From Phaseolus vulgaris (lineage: Eukaryota > Streptophyta > Magnoliopsida > Fabales > Fabaceae), in the NCBI RefSeq assembly GCF_000499845.2, contig NC_023754.2, forward strand, positions 22,136,111-22,200,110: a stretch of 64,000 bases of DNA. Reading direction: 5' to 3'. Of this stretch, positions 46,177 through 60,234 are shown piece after piece. The translations under genes and the position numbers were made by a program. The stretch's first letter is position 1. Each line of letters opens with the position of its first letter. The notes below the pieces were generated by a model. That model searched no databases and was not told the origin of the DNA. It was given only the letters and a program-made list of their open reading frames with translations.

Positions 46177-48332
46177 TTACGTACCTTTAGCAAGATTGGT
46201 TGGAAAGGTAGCTTCTCCAACTGAGTCCATTTGGAAAGTGTGAGGAAGAGAACGCTTTTGTGACCTTTTCAAATATGCCATTACTTCGAGAACGATAACT
46301 GCCACAAGTATAATGCTAACAAGGAATCCATAGCCTATCTTCCAATTATTCCCTGCACCCGCAGCTCGCATCCCCAACACTATATTCAAGGCTGCAAAGA
46401 AAAGCGCCATTCTTCCAAACCAACTGTGATACAAATTCCAAATGTTTCTAAACTTGGAATCCTTGTCTGGCCTCAAGAAAAATGCCAATATCTGAACCCA
46501 CACCTTAAAATGTCAGTTCAATTTGTACTTTACATGGAAAGCATATATCTCAAGCATCAAGCTAAATTTTATGCTGCAAGTTAAAAATTGGAGTACTATC
46601 TCTGTCTCTATTTCTTAACTAATATAAAGACCTCCTTTACTAATTCATACAAATGTTAATTCAGTTAAGGGTCTGATAGTGATAGGTAGAAGACTGAACA
46701 TTGAGTGTGATACATGAGATGAGTCAGTGGCAGACCTGAAGAATACTTAGCACAAGGACAAAGATGCCTATGCCTCTGTGAGCTGGTATGTGGACATGCA
46801 CACTTCTATAGAGTTGTAATCCAAGAAGGACTGTGGCAAGCCCAAATGCAAATCCCACAAATTGAATGACTGAATGGAGATAGAACCATAGGGGATCCTT
46901 ATGCCTGAAGTACCTACCAATAATTGCCCCCACAGGCAGGATTAGGCCCCACCCTATTATACCCACTATTCCATGGTTCTTTCTCATCTCAACCAACCAA
47001 TTGGACACTGGGCCCGTAGAACCTGCCACAACAAGTATAATTCTCAAATTTCTTTTCTGGAAAATTTTCATCATATAGTACTCTCTACGCAAGTTATACA
47101 TCACGTCACATGAAAAAGACATCCGAATAAAGCCTAGTTCCAGTTTATGCCCATCAAATAAAATGTTCAGCACTTTGGATCCTAAAAGTAGAATTTTGGA
47201 GTGAAAAAATGGATTTGTTAAAACATCAATTAAAGCAATTTTTTCCTTCAAAAACTTGAATTAGGCTTTATTCAAGTGTCTGTGCAACAGCATAGCATAA
47301 TTAATTATGAAGTAAAGTGGGACGTCTGGTTTTGCATACCTGAAGAAAAATCAAATATAACTGCTGTTTTGTCTTCATGTTTTGATAGATGATGGTTCAG
47401 TGGACGTTTAGTACTGAAAGCCAATAAAATCGGTTGCTTCCCAAATGGAATTGTCGTTTGTAGCTGAAACGCTATATAAATTTCAGCTCCATTTGTTGCC
47501 ACTGCAGCTGGTACATTATTTAGAGGCAGTTCACCTTTCTCTACGATCACTTCTGATTGCCTCCTACCCCTTAGATAAAATTGCTTGACTTTTGCATGAC
47601 CATGTTTGTTAGTCCATCCTACCATCGCACTGGAACCAGCCATCATGCCATCCCTTGAAAATCCGATTCCCACCCATCCAACAGTGTAGGGAGCAGATAA
47701 TATGATAGTTGTTGTATCACCTGTCTTGGTGTACTGCAAAGGAACAATCATGACATTCAAATTATAAGAAATCAATCATTTGAAGCTAGATAGGTTTTAC
47801 TTTATAGAATTCGGCAGTTCTAAAATTATTTGAAACAAATTATCACAAACTAAAGAGTCTGTCAAATGGTAAATTTGTTTGTTGGTTTTCATAATAATTA
47901 TCTTTAACATTTAGCAAAGATTATTTTTTATTGATCAATGTTCATGGCTATTAAACTCAAAAAACGAGGCCACCCATTACCAAAGAAACAACAGATCATA
48001 GTAAGTTTCAACAACAGTACGGGTTCTTTAAGATAAAAAGAGGAAGTAAAGGAGTAGAACCTACAACCAAGCATTAGAATTCTAGTTCAGCTTGAACTTA
48101 CCCTCAATTCGTATGAATGCCAAACAGGTTTGCAAATGGTAGAGGATATATTCTGATACGGTGGAGGGAGGAAAATCTGATAATTTGTGTTCTTGCAGTT
48201 ACCTTCTGATACAATACTGTTGCTTCCAGTGTCATCAGCTAATGTTACGATCTTGAAGTTCAAAACAAAATTCAGAATACACACTTCGGCAATAGAACGC
48301 CATATCTGAGTCCAAGATCTTAGCTTTGCCAT
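46177..48332 (-). CDS. DOMON and cytochrome b561 domain protein (408 aa)
   Basis: Minus-strand exons: 48332-48102, 47733-47340, 47022-46736, 46491-46177. The N-terminus is a likely signal peptide. A DOMON domain (about residues 60-190, with YTVGWVGIGFSRDGMMAGS) should bind heme on the extracellular side. The b561 part has membrane helices and four His expected to hold two hemes, in KNHGIVGIIGWG, WFYLHSVIQF, IPAHRGIGIF and LYHSWFGRM. The family (plant CYBDOM proteins) passes electrons from cytosolic ascorbate across the plasma membrane. Residues 354-375 form a last helix followed by a short basic tail. The last codons AAA GGT ACG TAA overlap a perfect-looking splice donor, so another C-terminus is possible. 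The gene converges with REC1. Confidence 0.92.
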
Positions 48333-49983
48333 TCATAGACTGGATCCAAGGCTACTACAATGGTGGTTACCAAGGTCAAGAATAAGAGAGGAAATATGAA
48401 TATGAGGGTCTAACAAGACAGTTGAGAGGTGTTAGTCTCTTGCGTTTGAAGGTTGGAATTTGGTTGTTGGCTTGGTGGGTGGGGATAGTAGTTGGTACCG
48501 AGAGGTAATCATCACCCCCTTCTATTCTTGAGAACACTACATTTAACTGCATTCTTTCAAGGATTGGAGCTTTTTACTCACATTTCTATATATTCTAAAT
48601 TTCAAATTTCTGTACAACTTAACTTTTGTATAGTTATCTTATCTGAGGAAGATGGAGGCAAGGCTTTGCTTCAGAAACAAGATAAAACAGGAAAAAGTTA
48701 TCATTATTTAGCAAAATAGGAAGTAAAAGGAACTAAAAGGCTGAAGCAAGTTACCAAATAACTCAAAAAGATTTGTTGTGCTTCTCATTGGTGGAGCAAC
48801 TTGAAACTGGCCAAATTTGATGTAGATGGATAAACCTGTTCTTGACTTTTAAAATGGTGATTGGATCATTGGTCTTTACTAGGATACGCGGGATGTAAAG
48901 ACATATTTACATTCGGACATAGGTTGTGGTCCTCATAGTGATAATCTCTATAATATTATCTCTCAACATTCTTCAACTATTCATTCTCTTTTTGGATTTT
49001 GTCTACTGGGTTGCTGATGACAAAAGTTGTATAATATAATATTTATTTATGTTTCTTTTAGTTAAGACTTAAGAGACAGGGGTTTGAGGCAAACGATGAA
49101 CAAACAAACATGAAGGTAGTTTCATGATGCCTTTGCAGATGATTTAAAAGAAAACATACAAAACGGAGAATGAATCTAATGCATGGAGACACATCTCGCA
49201 GAAGCGTTTGGGAGATAAATGGATCGTCCTAGAACGCATGCAAAAAGATCTAAAAGTTATTAATTTTAATGTTTATAAAATCATGGATCATCATTTCTTG
49301 GTTTCTAAGGAAACATGTAACATGTTAATGTTTATACGGAATGCAAAGTGAGTTAGTACATAACGGTATCTTTAAGAAAAACAATTGCAAGATCGAAGAG
49401 AAACTAAAAAGCACTCACATTCCGACTCCAGATTTAGCTTTGACGTTTACGTTGAAAAATGGTGATTTATGGCTCAAATAATAAGATTCTTCCGACCATA
49501 GGAGACATGCTAAATGGGTTTAGTTCCTGTTTCATGCATACTGAATTACATTTGATTCATTAATTATGAAAAAGTTATGTTAACTCTGGCCGTCAGCTTT
49601 CTGTAGCTGTATGTGCAGGAACATTATTCGATTAACACTGTGCACTAGCCTGCTTTTAGAAGCAGTTTAATATGAACCTTTTGAAACATTTTTCTTAAAT
49701 AAACTCTTTATGTATGGGCAAATAAAGGGGATAAAGATTGCTCTAGAAGGAAAACAATAGACAACTTCATATACTATTCATGCTGATCAAATATTCAGTG
49801 TGTATTTGGATCAGCTTTATCTAAAACCACTTACAATTACTGAGACAGCTTTTGATAAAGAGCAATTTGTTTTCCTAAAAACTAATCAACAAAGCATGCA
49901 CTGTATTATTCCCATTCGCAGCATGTTAAGCACTTTGACAACAAAGCATAACTCTTTTCTAGCAGTATTTGGAAGCTGAAATG
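48333..49983. other. Intergenic, no gene seen
   Basis: The promoter of the cytochrome b561 gene should lie at its left end. No convincing frame, repeat or RNA gene was seen. Confidence 0.4.
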
Positions 49984-51167
49984 TTAATTCCACAACATGT
50001 CTATCTGGGGAACCCTGAATATGTGCTCCTCACCACTTTCCTCATCAAGCTTGGCAACCCACTTACTCTTACCCATTTTTCTGCTACTACCGTCTCTGAC
50101 CCCAGCTCTCTTGTCAGTTTCATCATTCTTGGAAAGCATAGTCACTTCCATACCTTTACCTATAGGGTGCTTCAGAGATCTCACTGCTACTTTCTCATCC
50201 TTTCTTTTTACATAGCCTCCCAACCCTTTTGTTTTCCCAACCAAATTGCTTGCCACCACTACAGATCTCATAGGGTTGAGATCTAGCAAGTTGAGCAACC
50301 TTGCAAAGTTTTCATCTTTGCAATCAACTAAAGAGAAATCAATATTTTCATAATATGGCAATATGTTTGATGGATCTTCAGTTCTAAATTCTACTTGGTC
50401 CTTTAGACCCGACTTCCTAATAACTTCTTTTGACTCGTCAAGGACCATTTCCGGGAGAATACACACCAACCTTCCACCAGTTCGTCTTGCAGCTGCTGCC
50501 AGGGCTATTGTTGATGGAGATGCTCGTGGTGCCACTTCTACTATAAGTTTTGCTTTCATACCAGCTGCTAATGCTGATACGAATTCATTGCTTCCCTGCT
50601 GTTGCACTTTCCAAGAACCATACTGTCTTTTATGGTTATTACACTGTTACAAGATAAAAGAGATTAAGGTGAGTTACATATTTTTTTATGTCATACATCG
50701 AATTACTTGATATGACATGTCAAGTTGAAGCACTTGTGAGACGTATGTTTATTTTATTTATACCTGTGATGCTTACTGCTCAATTGTATTCTTATAAAAA
50801 ATTCAAAATGCAAACCATGTAAAGCATCTAGTCTTAAAATATAGAAACATCTATTTATACTTGACTCTTAAATTGAAAATCCCAATGAAGAAGCAAATAG
50901 CAGATTTGAAAGGAAAAAAACACACATGTGAACTGTGGAATCTTCCATCAGGTCGATCCTTGATTTATGCCTTAACTTTTTCCAAGAAAAATGGAGAAGA
51001 AGATTAAAAGAAGAGGGAAATAACACGCTTGTATCAAAGAAAAATGTGAGGAATGGAAACCCAGAGATATATTAATAAGACTAGAAAAAAGAAACTGATG
51101 GAAAGGTGAATACCAGTTGAAGGGCATCAAGGTAAGCCATTGTAGCACATGTTGTGGACCATTCCAT
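49984..51167 (-). CDS. DUF1442 family protein (237 aa)
   Basis: Exons are 51167-51114 (18 codons, MEWSTTCATMAYLDALQL) and 50643-49984. The short first exon is typical of this plant family. The frame shows VSALAAGMKAKLIVEVAPRA, ALAAAARRTGGRLVCILPE and VEFRTEDPSNILPYYENIDF, then VDCKDENFARLLNLLDLNP. This is a methyltransferase-like Rossmann layout, in which DUF1442 proteins are sometimes grouped. The catalytic role is not established. The C-terminal tail is charged and ends FRVPQIDMLWN. No membrane segment or signal peptide is evident, so cytosol or nucleus is likely. Confidence 0.88.
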
Positions 51168-51962
51168 CACGGAAGCTGATGAAGATGATCAACAAACCGA
51201 AAATGTAGAGAGATTATTTTATTGCAAACTTTGAAGTAATTAACAAGGGATGAAAGGAAAGGTAAGGCAAAAGTCACAAATACATGTATTGCCTTGCATG
51301 TAACCTATTGCGGAACTTGTTTATAATCTCCAACGTTTGACGTGTTCTCATAATAAGAATGAAATTGATTGTTTCTTAAGGGATTACGCATAAACCGTAG
51401 TCAACACTGGGCATGGCCTAACATAGGGGATTCAGTTCCATTCTCATGCTAAATTTGTTACCATCACACTGTTTATGTCAGCACAAATCAGATTCACTTC
51501 TCAAACTTCCCTATAAATACGTCTTTGGGAAGTATAATTTTAAGTATAACTTTTATACATTATTAAGTGTAAATTTTTTACCCTAATTGATCATAAATCA
51601 TGTAACTTTTTGAAGTAGTTTTATGGAGTGTACTCCTCTAAAGTGCACACTGCATGTGCAGAACTATTAAATAAATAATTTAGATTATGACACCTACTTA
51701 AATTGTCAAGTGATATGTATTTTTAAAAAATAAAATATATAATAAAAATTAGGAACAAAATCATAAAAATATTATGTTCCCATTCCACAAAGACAAATTG
51801 TTCAACAATTCATTCAAACCTTCACATACCAGGTTCAAATTTGATGTTTCATAACAATCAGACACGATTTATTTGCAAATTCCAAGACAATTTTTTGCAA
51901 TATCGTATGTACAATATAAAAACTATTATTATAATTAGAAACATATTGCTGTTATCAATGTA
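51168..51962. other. Intergenic, no gene seen
   Basis: The upstream region of the DUF1442 gene. AT-rich after about 51530. Confidence 0.4.
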
Positions 51963-52035
51963 GGGGATGTAGCTCATATGGTAGAGCGCTCGCTTTGCAT
52001 GCGAGAGGCACGGGGTTCGATTCCCCGCATCTCCA
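51963..52035 (+). tRNA. tRNA-Ala(UGC)
   Basis: Acceptor GGGGATG pairs with CATCTCC (one G-U pair), with discriminator A at 52035. Anticodon stem CTCGC/GCGAG encloses loop TTTGCAT, anticodon TGC. The T arm is CGGGG TTCGATT CCCCG. The length is 73 nt, with no intron and no encoded CCA. The T-rich 3' flank suits RNA polymerase III termination. Lack of an intron separates it from plastid trnA-UGC. Confidence 0.97.
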
Positions 52036-53312
52036 TTTTATTTTTTATTCAAATTTAACAAAAAAAAGTTGTGATTTTGAGAATAAAGCTTGCAATGAAG
52101 GTAATTAATTCATATTTTTTTAATTATAACAAATAAAATTTCACCTGTCATATGGACTTTATCTTGACTGATAAGAAAGAAGTTTCATGTTCTTCTTAAA
52201 CTTCATTGCTTTTTGTAGAAAAACTATATTTTGTGTCTCTTGTGAGTACGTATTAAGGATTGAATACTTGATCAACCAAATGCCAACTTCTCTCTCCAAT
52301 GGAAAACCATTATTTGAAATCCTGCATACAGCTTAAAACATATTTCATCTGTATTTAAATATAAGCAAAAAAACCATATTAGATATAAACAATGTTTAAC
52401 TGACTAACCTATTTTTAATTTTATTATTTAAAACTATAATCATATTTATATCATCCTAATCATATGAAACGAGAAATAATAAATACCTTAACTAGTAAAA
52501 ATAGGTTATTTTTTTCATGTTTTAGATGGCAGATACTAGTAGTGTCACTATATATGGGGAAAAAAAATGGGCATTGGAACAACTTGTGCAGACTTATCTC
52601 AGTTCATGCATGGGCCTGGAGAGACCCAAATGGGACATTAGTCATATACTTGACTTGAAAGGTTAACATAGGACAATAACTTGTTTTCCATAACTGTTAT
52701 GTGATTGGTATAACTATAATTGGACAAGTTTCCATTGACATCTAGATATTTCCATTGGGTGGTTTTTGTAGTTGGGAGACTCCCAATTTCTGGAGAATTA
52801 AGAAACAACAAGTAATCTCTAGTTCCTCTTGGAATGGTCAAGTATTGTTTTATGGTGGCCAATACATGTATGTATCTGAAAAAATGTTTTTTCTAGCTTC
52901 AACATCCTTGTTACCCGAATTACAGTATCTGGTTTCTCTGACAAAATCTTTCATACTTTCAGGATGATGAAGTTATATTATTTACTTGGTTAATTTATTG
53001 TGTTTTAAAGCTTCTTATAAATAGAATTATCCTTTTACATATTTAAAGCTTAAAAGCATTTCTTATCAGGAAAGGAATATACCAAATATGTTCGTCAAAT
53101 CATTGGGAGCAGGAGATGAAACGAAAGACAAACAAAGGGTACCCTCCACTGCACGCTTTGTTATCCCCCTAAAACGGCACTTTCAAGTTTCCTCCTATGC
53201 TGTTCCTGCAAAGATGATGAAGAAGAAGAACCAATATGTTTCCTTCTTTCCCTTTCCCTCTATAACTCTCTGCAATGCTGACTGAACTGCCAAATCACAC
53301 AAACCCCAACTC
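52036..53312. other. Intergenic, no gene seen
   Basis: AT-rich DNA. Small frames here have no family resemblance. The last 200 bases carry C+T tracts and presumably the leader of the next gene. Confidence 0.4.
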
Positions 53313-56300
53313 ATGGACTCTCTCCTCTCTTTAACACCCACACTCCCACCATTCCATTGCACTCGTCCCTTCCCCTCCCTCTCCCTCTTCGCGCCCCTTT
53401 CACAGAGAAAACTTGTTCAAAGCGTAAAAAAGGTGAGTGCTTTGCAGCCCCGTAACAGCTGCCACGGAGGGTTGGGCGTGGCTCTGCTCAGTAGCGTCAC
53501 CGCCAACGCCAAGCTTCGGATTAGTCCCTTCGTCGCCACGTTGGCGGCGAACCCCACCTTCGTTTCGGGGCTGGTAGCGTGGCTCATAGCGCAGTCCGTT
53601 AAGGTGTTACTCAATTTCTTCTTCGACAGGAAATGGGATTTCAGGCTCCTGTTTGCGTCCGGGGGAATGCCCTCTTCGCACTCCGCCCTCTGCACCGCCC
53701 TCACCACCTCCGTTGCCATCTGCCACGGCGTCGCTGATTCCCTCTTTCCGGTGTGTTTGGGATTCAGTCTTATTGTCATGTATGATGCAATTGGCGTTAG
53801 GAGACATGCTGGCATGCAAGCTCAGGTAACTGTCTCCCACAATTGCTGTTTGATAGTTATTTAGTTAGCCTTTTGGGTCTGCTGATTCCTGTTCTCAAGT
53901 ACTAAATAAGAACTAACTTGTTCAATAAGGTCAAAACGACTATTCTTTTATAAACTTGTTTATGCTTAAGATAAGGTTTTTTTTTCTCCTATAAGCATTT
54001 ATGAAAATGTTTATCCAAACAAGGACGTAGCTATTAGTTTTTGTAGATTTTTATGGGAACTACATGGGTGGGGCTGTCAGGCAATGTGGTTAGGTGAACA
54101 ATAATGATTGGATTGGATTGTCCTGAATTGGCGTTTAAGTGTTGGGTATTTTATTGGTACAAATAAAAGTAAAAAAAATGTCTCTCTTAGCAACTGAAAG
54201 AGGTTTAGACCTTAACATGAATACCGAATTCCCTAGTGGCGATTGTTTATCACTTGGAATGTTGGTTAGAGTTTAGTAATTTATGGAAATGTTTTTCACT
54301 GTTCAAATAAGAGAAGAAAACAGTCAGAGTGGGAATGAAAGTGGAAGTTATTTGTAGCATCATACGATAACTTCCAATTTTCTGGCAGGAATACAGTTTA
54401 CCCACCTGGGAATGAAAACAAAGTAATGGAACATGAAAATGACATGTTCCCTAAGCTAGAAACAAATTCAGTTTTTGGAACATGATTGAATTACTGCAAA
54501 TAAGCCTCATGGGGGAAAGGGCAAAGTGAGACCACAAAATGACACTAGAAAGTACTGAAATTTATTGCGTGTTCGATGACCCATTTGTCAGCGGTAGACT
54601 CACATCGATTCAGAGGCAGATAATACTATATTGCTGTTGTCAAATTGATGTGAATATGAGATAAAATGTGAGTCAATAACACATATTTAATCACACACTT
54701 AGAGTCTCAATTGCTCAATGATATTTAGCGTCCCAACCCAATACATGGGTTATGGAATGATCGAAGTGCTGGCAGTATTTGGCCCTTGCTTGTAAACCAT
54801 TGTTAAGCTTTCTTGTATTGATGTGAGACCAAAATCACATTCGTTTTTCCCCTTCTTGATTATGCCTAGTGAAGACAAACATTTTGGCACATTCCACAGC
54901 GCATGTTTGGTCCTCACATGTGATTCAGAAAGGACCAAATAAGCTAATACCTATCCAGAAACAAACTTGGTGGATGCAAATGTATATGTTATGTTCACAT
55001 CAGACACATTATCCTCTAGTGTACCTATATTTTCTGTCGATATGGAACCTTTAACTCTAAGGGCTGAAATAATTGACTTATTGATTTGCTAATATTTGGT
55101 TTGCTGCTGTATTGGACTCTCGGTTACTGTTAACGTGAGGTTTTAGAGGATTTTGTAAGCCCAAAGCTAAGCTTAGATTGCTACAATCTAACTAGGTTTT
55201 GTTATGCCGCCGAAAATAGCTGATTCTCCATTAATGCTTGCTCTTCCAAGTTGTATACTTTTGACATTTTAAGTGTGCCACTATAATGCTACTTATTATT
55301 TTTACTTGAATTGCTAGCGAGCTGAAAGTATGGTATCATGTAGATATTTATGTCCAAATGTCCACCTCCTTATCAAGATTGTCAAATTCAAGAGTTATGT
55401 AAACTCTTCAAGTCTCCAAAAACTTGACTTGTAAGAGTTTATTTTGTATAAAAAAAATATTAAAACACCTATAAATGGCTACAAATATTATGGTTTGACA
55501 CTATCATTAGACACAAACGTAATTAGGTCATCTCCATTGCAAGGGTCATTTTATGTGGTTTTCATTTACTTTTTGTGGGTTCCTGTGTGGGACATCACTT
55601 TTAAAATCTTTTTACAACTTTTATTCCAATGCAAGAGTCTTATAAGATTCACACTCTAATTAATGTTTTATTTGGTTGTTGACGAAAAGATGTTTCTAAG
55701 AAAATTTTTGTTTTATTCTTATGACCCAACCCAAGTCTTTAGTTTTATATCATGTCAGCATACCCAGAAACCTTATGAGACCCTAGTCTTAAACTTATGA
55801 CTTTCGCCATGACCCTTGCAAGTTGCAATGGAGATGTCCTTGGTCTTCACATCAAATAGAAATTAGTGAGACACAATAAAATAAAATAAAAATTATATCA
55901 TATGCAAGAATACAATTTATATCACGCACACAGCATATCAAGCTGACATTTTAAAGTTTACAATCAGAAAAGGATGGCATTTTTTTATGTAATACACACA
56001 TAACTCAGTCCTTACAGAGTCACATAACACATTAAGCCCATTTGAGCACACCAAAATGTGAATGGATAAGAATGGTCTTATATGTGCTGAATGGGTTTGC
56101 CAAATAGTGCTTCAAGTAGTAGAAGAGAGACAAGCTTTCTAACTCACTGCCTTCAAATTCCAACAAATGAGCGAGCCTCCCTTGTTGTCCTCAAACAGGA
56201 GAGCATAGAACATAGAGAATTGTGAGAGAAGTGAGAAAATAATGTCTTTGAGTGAAGAGATGGAGACTTCAACATAGACAAGAATGGCAAAAGAGAAGTG

Positions 56301-56987
56301 ACAAAATCGTGACCTGATGTGAAGAGAGAACTGTGAGAACAATGTACTAATCCTGTGAGAGAAAAGACAATACCCACAATCGCGATTGAGTGTCACTTTT
56401 GTTCTGAAATTTTATGGCTCGTAGAAGTCTCAATTAATATTAGTATCGCGATTTTGAGCTATTCTTCACGAGCCTGTGCAAGTTTACACTAGAACGATTT
56501 TGCATGCGAGTTGGATAGATGTGATAACCATGCTCCCAAGTCATCAATTAGGTCTGAATATTTTGACCTTTTGTTAGTTTGTAAATTATCATATATGCAT
56601 CTTTTATCATTTGCATTCCATATCTGTTCTATCACAATCAGCTATTGTATTTTACACTTTTGAGTCAGCATACTCCAATGTGTTTTTATTGCTATTGTTT
56701 CGTTATATCTAACTTAATTGGAGAACTATGTCCTCATTGTTCATTATCTATGTAGTAATTTGATCGTGTTTACCTTTTGCTTTGGAAGAAAATCTTTGAC
56801 CAGAAAATTGTGTGGATCCACACAGGTGCTTAATTTGATCGTAGCTGACCTGTTTCAAGGGCATCCAATGAGTGAAAGGAAGCTCAAGGAACTTCTTGGT
56901 CACACTCCATCTCAAGTCTTTGCTGGTGCTCTGCTTGGCTTTTTAGTAGCTTGTTTCTGTTGTCAAGCTGGTGTAGTGGGAGTTTAG
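53313..56987 (+). CDS. PAP2/vanadium haloperoxidase-related membrane protein, DUF212 (224 aa)
   Basis: Exons are 53313-53825 and 56826-56987, separated by a 3000-bp intron. The N-terminal 60 residues are Ser/Pro-rich with basic residues and few acidic ones, a probable plastid transit peptide. The DUF212 core follows: NPTFVSGLVAWLIAQSVKVL (helix), FASGGMPSSHSALCTAL (phosphatase-like motif), then a helix and YDAIGVRRHAGMQAQ. Exon 2 gives LGHTPSQVFAGALLGFLVA with the last helix. The family is related to lipid phosphatases by motif; its substrate is unknown. Exon 1 is much richer in GC than the surrounding DNA. Both exons are needed for the family's full length. Confidence 0.9.
55526..55839. mobile_element. 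MITE in the DUF212 intron
   Basis: The left end ggtcatctccattgcaaggg is mirrored by gcaatggagatgtcc at the right, preceded by cccttgcaag. Flanks tta and ttg would fit a PIF/Harbinger 3-bp target but are not identical. Confidence 0.6.
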
Positions 56988-59900
56988 GTGATTCCATTGT
57001 CAGTTTTGGTCAAACTGTATTGATATCATTGTTTGCCCTGATGTTGCCTTCTGGTATATGACATGGCCTGCTTAACCAGTACACTGTATCTAAAGGACAA
57101 ATAATAAACCTGAGTAGATGTAAATGAGATTTTTTTTTTCTTCAGTCTCTTACACTTAGAAGGCTCACCATTAAATTTCCAAATGGAATAAAATTCTTGA
57201 GACATCAACCTTGCCTGAATTACTCCACTCTCTCCTTGAATGTTTACCTTCCTACTTTATACATAAAGCCCGGGTACAAGTTTTGGGAGCAAATTTATAA
57301 CCTACTCTACATAAAGCATTGTGGAGCTATGACAAGAAATTCTTAAAAACTTATTAGTTGAAAAGAGGACTTTATATCAGTTAAGAAGTCTTTTGAGAGT
57401 TGACATATTTAAGTAAATGATAACAATAATAGTGTCATTATTATCATATTAAACTTGTACACTAACTTTACAAGATAATACATTATGGTAGTATGTTGAA
57501 CTATCTTTGTTTTGTGCTTGTTTGTTCTTATGTCTTGCTGTCTGAAGTTCATTTGATAAAATAAGCAAACGAAGAATGAGTCAGCAAATGGTAGGATTGC
57601 GGATATAGGGTGATGCCTATCTGCATGTTCCCCCTTTTGTACAACTCTATCCAAAGACAGAAATTTGGAAATCAGCAAATCAATTTACAGCGAATTCTGA
57701 CACACTTTAATAGGACCACTCGACCTACCTAATTTTTCACGTCAGATAGAAGTTATTAGTTGTAATTCTTACCATTTTTAACGTATTTGATGTGATTTCT
57801 TTCTTTTTTTTTAATCTATTTTGAAACACAATTATTAATTTCCAGACTGAGTTAGTTCTAGCAAGCACCACAAAGTATTCTTCGTAATTTACTTGAGCTG
57901 AAGAATCAGTTTCATATAGCTTACAGTATATTAAAGTTTAGAGTTGAGCTAATTTTGAAGACGCATTTTAGCTTCAAAAGTTTAAAAATAATAATTATTT
58001 TTTTTAATTTTAAAAGGAATGGAATGATGTCTAAATATTCTTTGAAGTTTGCATGGAATTATTGAAATAAATTACACCTTGAAATATTACTGAAATACTT
58101 TTGTATGACATAAATTTTGCTACCCTCCAATTCCTCCTACTTCCATCAAGAATGTGTGTTTGCTTAAAATGACTAAAAATTCTATTCAATAGATGAATCG
58201 TATTGGTTAGGATTATCACTTATATTGACTCTTGTTAAGTAAGTTTAGAAAATCATTTTGATATTATTAAGAAGACAAAAACAATTGTATGTTGCCTACC
58301 AAACACTACATCATGCCCCCTTAGATTCTCAAGATAAACATTCTACTCCATCAAAACTTGCAATTGGTCTTTCAAAATAGTTCTGCAAAAAAAAAAAATA
58401 ATCAACACAAATACTGGAAGAAAAAAATGCAAAAATAATTAGAAAGTCTTTGTTTTTTTTATTTAGATTACATTGATATTAGGTTATTCTTTTTAACCTT
58501 AGTTTTTGAGAATGAATTTATTAATAAAAATAAATTTTATAATATATAAAAGAAACTAATTATAATAATCTTTTAGATTAGACGTTGTTGTAATAATTTG
58601 TATTACACCTTCTTTTAATAAGGAATCTACAAAGAATCATATTATTATTAATAAAAATTATTTTTTTCTAAATACAATTATAAGATATAGTTGGTATAAT
58701 GTATGAACTAAAATTTATAAAAAGGTAAAAAAAGTATCATATTTATTTTATGTATTATTTAATCTTATTATATAATAAAATTTGTAAATTTGTATATTAA
58801 GTGCTTAATACATAATTTATAAGTTAATTAAACATAAGTTATTGTATACATAAGTAACTACACCATATTAAAATATAAACAGTGCCTATTTATTTGTTAC
58901 TCTTCTAGAGAGATTGGTATGTGGTTCATATTTAAATAAATAAGAACAGCACAATTTTAGGCTTTTACTGTTTCAAAAATAATGAAGTAGTAAAGCCGCA
59001 ATGACATTTGTGAGTGATTTGATACAACGAAAGGAGGGATAATTTCACATTTTTTTTTATTTTTATGTAAAAGAATATCAAATAAACTTTTTCACAGTAT
59101 CATTTTTAAGCGTTTTTTATTTAGACTAGTGTATAATATATAAGTTAATTATTATTTTTCTTGTTAAAACACTGATGGAGAAGTTTATTTAAATATATGA
59201 ACATAAATTGATTATGTTAGACACTTAAGAAAGGAAGGAGGGAAGCTTCCAAAAACCTTGCTTGTTACATTCATTCACCTTCATTTTGATACTGAAATTA
59301 GGTAAGTAACTAATTATTTATTTTAAAATACTTACAAGTAGAAAGAAATACAAATACAAATACAAAAAGAAAAGAGATTGTTTCATTTCAACCCTCCAAC
59401 GCATATCCACGTCAGGTTACTCTATCAACGCGTCCATCGTTGGTTGGTTACGCCATGTCACTGTAAAGTCACTCACCAACCCATTTCATTTTCTTCCTTC
59501 TTTTCTCTCTTCTTCTTCTTTTCTGAAGCTTAGCTCTCTGTACATACGCTTACGTGTACGTATGAAAGCTAATTTGTAGTTGATGCCCACTTTTTTCTTT
59601 CCTAAAAAAACCTTGTACTCCGTATACTATACTAGGCGGCTACACGCGTTTATACGATATTCTCCCTCTCTCTCTCTCTCTTTTTCTCCTTCTGTCAGAG
59701 TCAACAGCAACCCTTTTCTGAATAATTGAGTTTGTAATTCATAATCACCACTTCTTTCTGCCTTCAATTCAAACTACAACAATTCAATAACCCATTGCAA
59801 ATTTTTTAGCTTCCTTTTGATGTTGTTACTGAAGAGCCTGTGGTCTCCGGTCTCGTTTTGATCATCTTCTGGGCGGTAAGAATCCGCCCTCTTTCTCTTT

Positions 59901-60234
59901 CTGTTTTGAGCTTTTCTTCGTTGGTTCAGATTTACACCCTCTGTCATTTGATCCGCTTTAGAAATCTTAGGGTTCTGAGATGAGGAAATGGAATTAGTGC
60001 ATTGGGGTTTTGAATCTTTTCATCTTTCCTTTCAAAAGATCGTACAATGTTGTAAAAATTTGTTGTTTGGGCTTACTTATTGACCTGGGCAGGAGTGTGT
60101 ATTCTAAACATCACTCCGGGTAGTCTATTGTACAAAAAAATGGCAGCGTTTTTGTGAAATTTGTAGGGTTTTAGTTGTTTAGTTCTTAGTTTTCTGTTTT
60201 GTATTCATTCTCCTGTTCAATACCCATAGTGAAA
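56988..60234. other. Intergenic, ending in the leader of the PI4K gene
   Basis: No gene was seen from 56988 to about 59450. A (CT)n run at 59660-59690 and C+T-rich DNA mark the leader of the kinase gene. A strong donor at 59876 (gcg|gtaagaat) with acceptor-like AGs between 60160 and 60200 suggests a 5' UTR intron. Confidence 0.45.

Noticed and set aside
49969..50710. Plus-strand frames opposite the DUF1442 gene
   Set aside because: Shadows of the minus-strand coding exon with no family resemblance.
51963..52035. Plastid-derived tRNA insertion
   Set aside because: Plastid trnA-UGC has a long intron and different flanks; this one is intronless with no organelle-like flank.
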